This document shows, in pieces, positions 61,701-64,000 of a DNA stretch of 64,000 nt. The DNA lies in contig JAISPL010000025.1 of assembly GCA_031274925.1 (NCBI GenBank), positions 34,895 to 98,894 of the forward strand. Reading direction: 5' to 3'. Source of the DNA: Syntrophobacterales bacterium (GTDB taxonomy: Bacteria; Desulfobacterota; Syntrophorhabdia; Syntrophorhabdales; Syntrophorhabdaceae). A program made the translations under genes and the position numbers. The first letter of the stretch is position 1. Each line of letters begins with the position of its first letter. The notes beneath the pieces are model-generated. The model saw only the letters and a list, made by a program, of their open reading frames with translations. It was not told the DNA's origin and did no database searches.

Positions 61701-63596
61701 TTATATCTTTCTCTTGAGAATCAGAAGCTCTTTGCCAGACTCCAACTCGTACCGCCTTGATTCCCTGAGCTCAGGTATGAGCTGATCTATCGCACTGTCC
61801 GAGACAATGACCAACTTTCCTTTCTGCTTAAGATACATGAAGCTCCTTTTGATGAAGGCTTTAGTGGCTTCTGCAATGGGCGGCTCTTCCTCCCAAGCGT
61901 AATTCAGGGCAGGTTGAACGAAAATAAGATCGAACGAGTTGGTCAGGAGGAAAGGGAACTCTATCTCAAAATGGAAAAAGCCATTCCGCTTCGCGATGTC
62001 TTTTGATTCGGCGAACCAGTCCTGATTCGTTATTGCGGTCCAAGCCTCATTGCTGCCGTCAAGGTTGAAGAGCATATCCTGGATCCTTGAGCTTCCTGCC
62101 GTATTTGTAAAATATGTCGCCGTAATCACGTCCATCAGGTCTCTGATGCGGTCGGTATAGATCTTCAGTTTCGCTTCGGTGGCGTTTCTTATCTTGACAT
62201 CTTCCTTGATTCGCTCCGAAAGGGAGAAGAGCAGGGCATACATCTGTTTGAACTCTTTGATAACCGCCTTTGGCGGCTCGCCGAAGAGGCTCATTTGACT
62301 GTTGCCGGAGTCTATGGTGCTGGCGATAGCCTTGAGGGGCATCCCTATGAGGGGATTACCAAGCCGGTAGTTTTTGGCGTGGATGTCAAAGCGGCTTCTT
62401 ATAGTATTCTGCAGCACATCAAAGGAGATGTGAGACCGCTCTATCCCGTGGAGGAGGTTGTTGACGATAAACCTCTTAAGGGAGGATTCCTCTTCCCACT
62501 CCGCCCTGAACGTATTTTTTTCACGATATGGCAGAATAAAAGAGAGGTATGCGAGACCGTCGATCAATTGGGTAGAGAAAGAACCGAACCCTGGGGTGAT
62601 GTCGAGGATTTTCAGAGAAAAAAGATCTTCCTTTGTGAATTTTGCTCCGTTTCCACCAACGATTATTTCTTTCAGATTGATGTTGATCTGCCTCTCTTTT
62701 TTGGTAAACAGATAAGAAAGGATATCGGTATGATCATACCTGTTGATGATCCTGGTTTTTTCGGAGATTCGGTCTGCGATTGGAACATTTTTTTCTTCCA
62801 AATATAGTTCAGTGGAGGGGAGCTTCCAATCCGAGAAGAACTGGCGGTATATGTCTACAACATCCGGGTAGAAGTCAACCTTCTTTCTTTGAATCGCCAT
62901 GGCTGGCTGGAGAGAAAGTCTTTTTTCCGAAAGCACCTGAATGAGCGCCTGTCTTTCTTCTTCGAGTATATCAGGCAGCGTACTTTTTAACCCTGCACAA
63001 GAGAACGCTTGGCAGAAAAGACGCACCGTATCCATGTCTTCTTCAAAGACCGCCCTTTCCAGATCTATTTCGATAGCCCTCTTTTCAAATTGCATCGGTC
63101 TGCGTATAAGCATCCAATGTTTGCCGTTTGTCAGTATGCCCCACGGCGTCTTGGATTTTTTCAGAAGATAGATCATCTGATAAACCGGCATTTTGTTTTC
63201 GAACTCAAGGTAAAATCCGCCCACACCTTCATGGAGGTTCCTTCCGTACCTCTTCAGCATCACGATTCCGATTGTCTTATCATAATACTCCCTGGTACCC
63301 CAGAGTTTAGAAGTCTTCATTCTTTCGTCTTCGGAAACAAACAGGGCTACATCCGGCTCTTTTATGCGCTCCTCAAAGAACTTGGGTTTGGATTCGCACA
63401 CGTGACCAAGATTCTTGAGTATGGGCTTCACGAGGTGAATCTCGGTATGTATCTCGCTGGCAAATTTCTTGATATCCTGAAATTTGGTCAGCAATCCAAG
63501 GAGGGAAGCGTAGATGTCTTCATTTACAGGAAGAGAGAGGATCGTATCAATGCTTTGCTCGGCCAGAAGCGTATTTCTTAAGATGCAGGAAGACAT
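61701..63596 (-). CDS. Type IIG-like restriction-modification homologue with degenerate catalytic motifs
   Basis: 631 aa. Overall order resembles Eco57I-type proteins. The N-terminal nuclease-like region (EIHLVKPILKNLGH, PDVALF, MIYLLKKSKTPWGILTNGKHW) has IVMLK where VEAK is expected. A methyltransferase-like half has LDITPGFGSFS at motif I (normally DPACGSGxF) and FDLIFVQPALNY at motif IV (normally NPPY). So both the nuclease acid and the N-P-P-Y tetrad appear lost while the frame is intact over 1.9 kb. It has no separate specificity subunit nearby. It may be a dead relative kept for DNA binding. Ends about 280 bases from an IS element. Confidence 0.65.
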   Translation of the reverse strand: MSSCILRNTLLAEQSIDTILSLPVNEDIYASLLGLLTKFQDIKKFASEIHTEIHLVKPILKNLGHVCESKPKFFEERIKEPDVALFVSEDERMKTSKLWGTREYYDKTIGIVMLKRYGRNLHEGVGGFYLEFENKMPVYQMIYLLKKSKTPWGILTNGKHWMLIRRPMQFEKRAIEIDLERAVFEEDMDTVRLFCQAFSCAGLKSTLPDILEEERQALIQVLSEKRLSLQPAMAIQRKKVDFYPDVVDIYRQFFSDWKLPSTELYLEEKNVPIADRISEKTRIINRYDHTDILSYLFTKKERQININLKEIIVGGNGAKFTKEDLFSLKILDITPGFGSFSTQLIDGLAYLSFILPYREKNTFRAEWEEESSLKRFIVNNLLHGIERSHISFDVLQNTIRSRFDIHAKNYRLGNPLIGMPLKAIASTIDSGNSQMSLFGEPPKAVIKEFKQMYALLFSLSERIKEDVKIRNATEAKLKIYTDRIRDLMDVITATYFTNTAGSSRIQDMLFNLDGSNEAWTAITNQDWFAESKDIAKRNGFFHFEIEFPFLLTNSFDLIFVQPALNYAWEEEPPIAEATKAFIKRSFMYLKQKGKLVIVSDSAIDQLIPELRESRRYELESGKELLILKRKI

Positions 63597-63873
63597 TGCT
63601 TTGAAAGAATAGACGTTTCATGTGGTTTAGTCAAGAATGAGGTATGTTTTTTCTCTATCCAACTCTATCTTCTAAATTCATTCCGCTTGAAAAGACCTGC
63701 CGCTTCCTTCCATTGATTAATGAAGATATTACAATTGATATAACTATAATAAATATGGAGAGGACCCGATGAGTACACCATTTATAGTTGTAGTGAAATG
63801 AGGATAAGAAAGAGGGTGTTCGAGAGAGTTAGACGTGAATCACGGCTCAACAGGCAGCATCCTTGAGGTGAAA

Positions 63874-64000
63874 TCACCACACCCTTTTAACATAAAGCAA
63901 GACATCAACGGTCAATGCCAGTAAAATGAATGTCGTAAACATAACATCCAACTTATCATACCGTGTGAACACTCGCCGGAATTGTTCTTTGCCCATTGAG
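63874..64000 (-). mobile_element. IS5-family transposase, C-terminal end (continues beyond window)
   Basis: The minus-strand frame open at the window edge reads MGKEQFRRVFTRYDKLDVMF, continues with TTFILLALTVDVLLY, and stops at 63874-63876. The F-T-R-Y-D-K-L-D-V-M-F ending is the hallmark of IS5-type DDE transposases. The element's terminal inverted repeat should lie a little left of this, around 63800-63870, but the other end is outside, so it cannot be confirmed. Confidence 0.75.

Noticed and set aside
1..64000. CRISPR array or clustered tandem repeats
   Set aside because: No regularly spaced direct repeats were seen anywhere in the window; the only repeat pair found is the IS relic pair.

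Overview
The window comes from a Gram-negative, probably strictly anaerobic bacterium. Outer-membrane functions are present: lipopolysaccharide-type glycosyltransferases and a WaaP-like kinase, a LolA-like carrier, an MMPL exporter and a PagL-like deacylase. Four cobalamin-binding-type radical SAM enzymes point to an anaerobe, and the overall mix (EpmA, archaeal-type thymidylate synthase-like protein, many relic genes) fits a deltaproteobacterial or Syntrophorhabdus-like lineage. That placement is inference; there is no rRNA in the window.

Layout. 1-5.3 kb: end of pyrD, recJ, and a large GH77 4-alpha-glucanotransferase with two starch-binding modules. 5.7-10.8 kb: a tightly overlapped five-gene operon for cell-surface glycan assembly (three glycosyltransferases, a methyltransferase, a tandem two-domain kinase). 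10.9-14.7 kb: tRNA-Ser(GCU), then an AT-richer island holding a consensus promoter and terminator around an orphan transcript, and a candidate RiPP-like locus (an eight-cysteine 128-aa protein followed by a SPASM radical SAM maturase), bracketed by two degenerate IS200/IS605 TnpA relics. 14.8-18.4 kb: methyltransferase, RNase R and a DUF493 protein.

19.6-52.4 kb is the centre of interest: about 30 genes of a specialised fatty-acid or polyketide system. It has four ketosynthases with intact Cys-His-His residues, two ketosynthase-like proteins without the catalytic cysteine (chain-length-factor-like), a KAS III, three acyl carrier proteins, a ketoreductase, two hotdog dehydratase-like proteins, a thioesterase, two acyltransferases, a CrtI-like desaturase or isomerase, four radical SAM proteins with N-terminal cobalamin-binding-type domains, a BtrH-like acyl transferase, GT2-DUF2062, LolA, an MMPL exporter, a PagL-like protein and an ABC-2 exporter. 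The synthesis, transport and acyltransfer genes resemble aryl-polyene clusters. However, no ammonia-lyase or AMP-ligase for an aromatic starter is visible. The CrtI-like plus B12-type radical SAM tailoring set instead recalls the gene clusters proposed for ladderane lipid biosynthesis. I infer a hybrid pathway that makes an unusual, highly modified acyl chain which is placed on a lipid and moved to the outer membrane.

52.7-64 kb: housekeeping and relics. These include a DUF2141 protein, EpmA, a patatin lipoprotein, a glyoxalase-II-like hydrolase, a thymidylate synthase-like protein, HU downstream of tRNA-Met, a nucleotide-sugar epimerase, a type IIG restriction-modification homologue whose catalytic motifs appear lost, and the end of an IS5-type transposase at the right edge. 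Decayed genes are frequent: a Cache domain protein, a serine hydrolase, an RNase Z-like protein, a frameshifted methyltransferase and a doubly frameshifted secreted protein.
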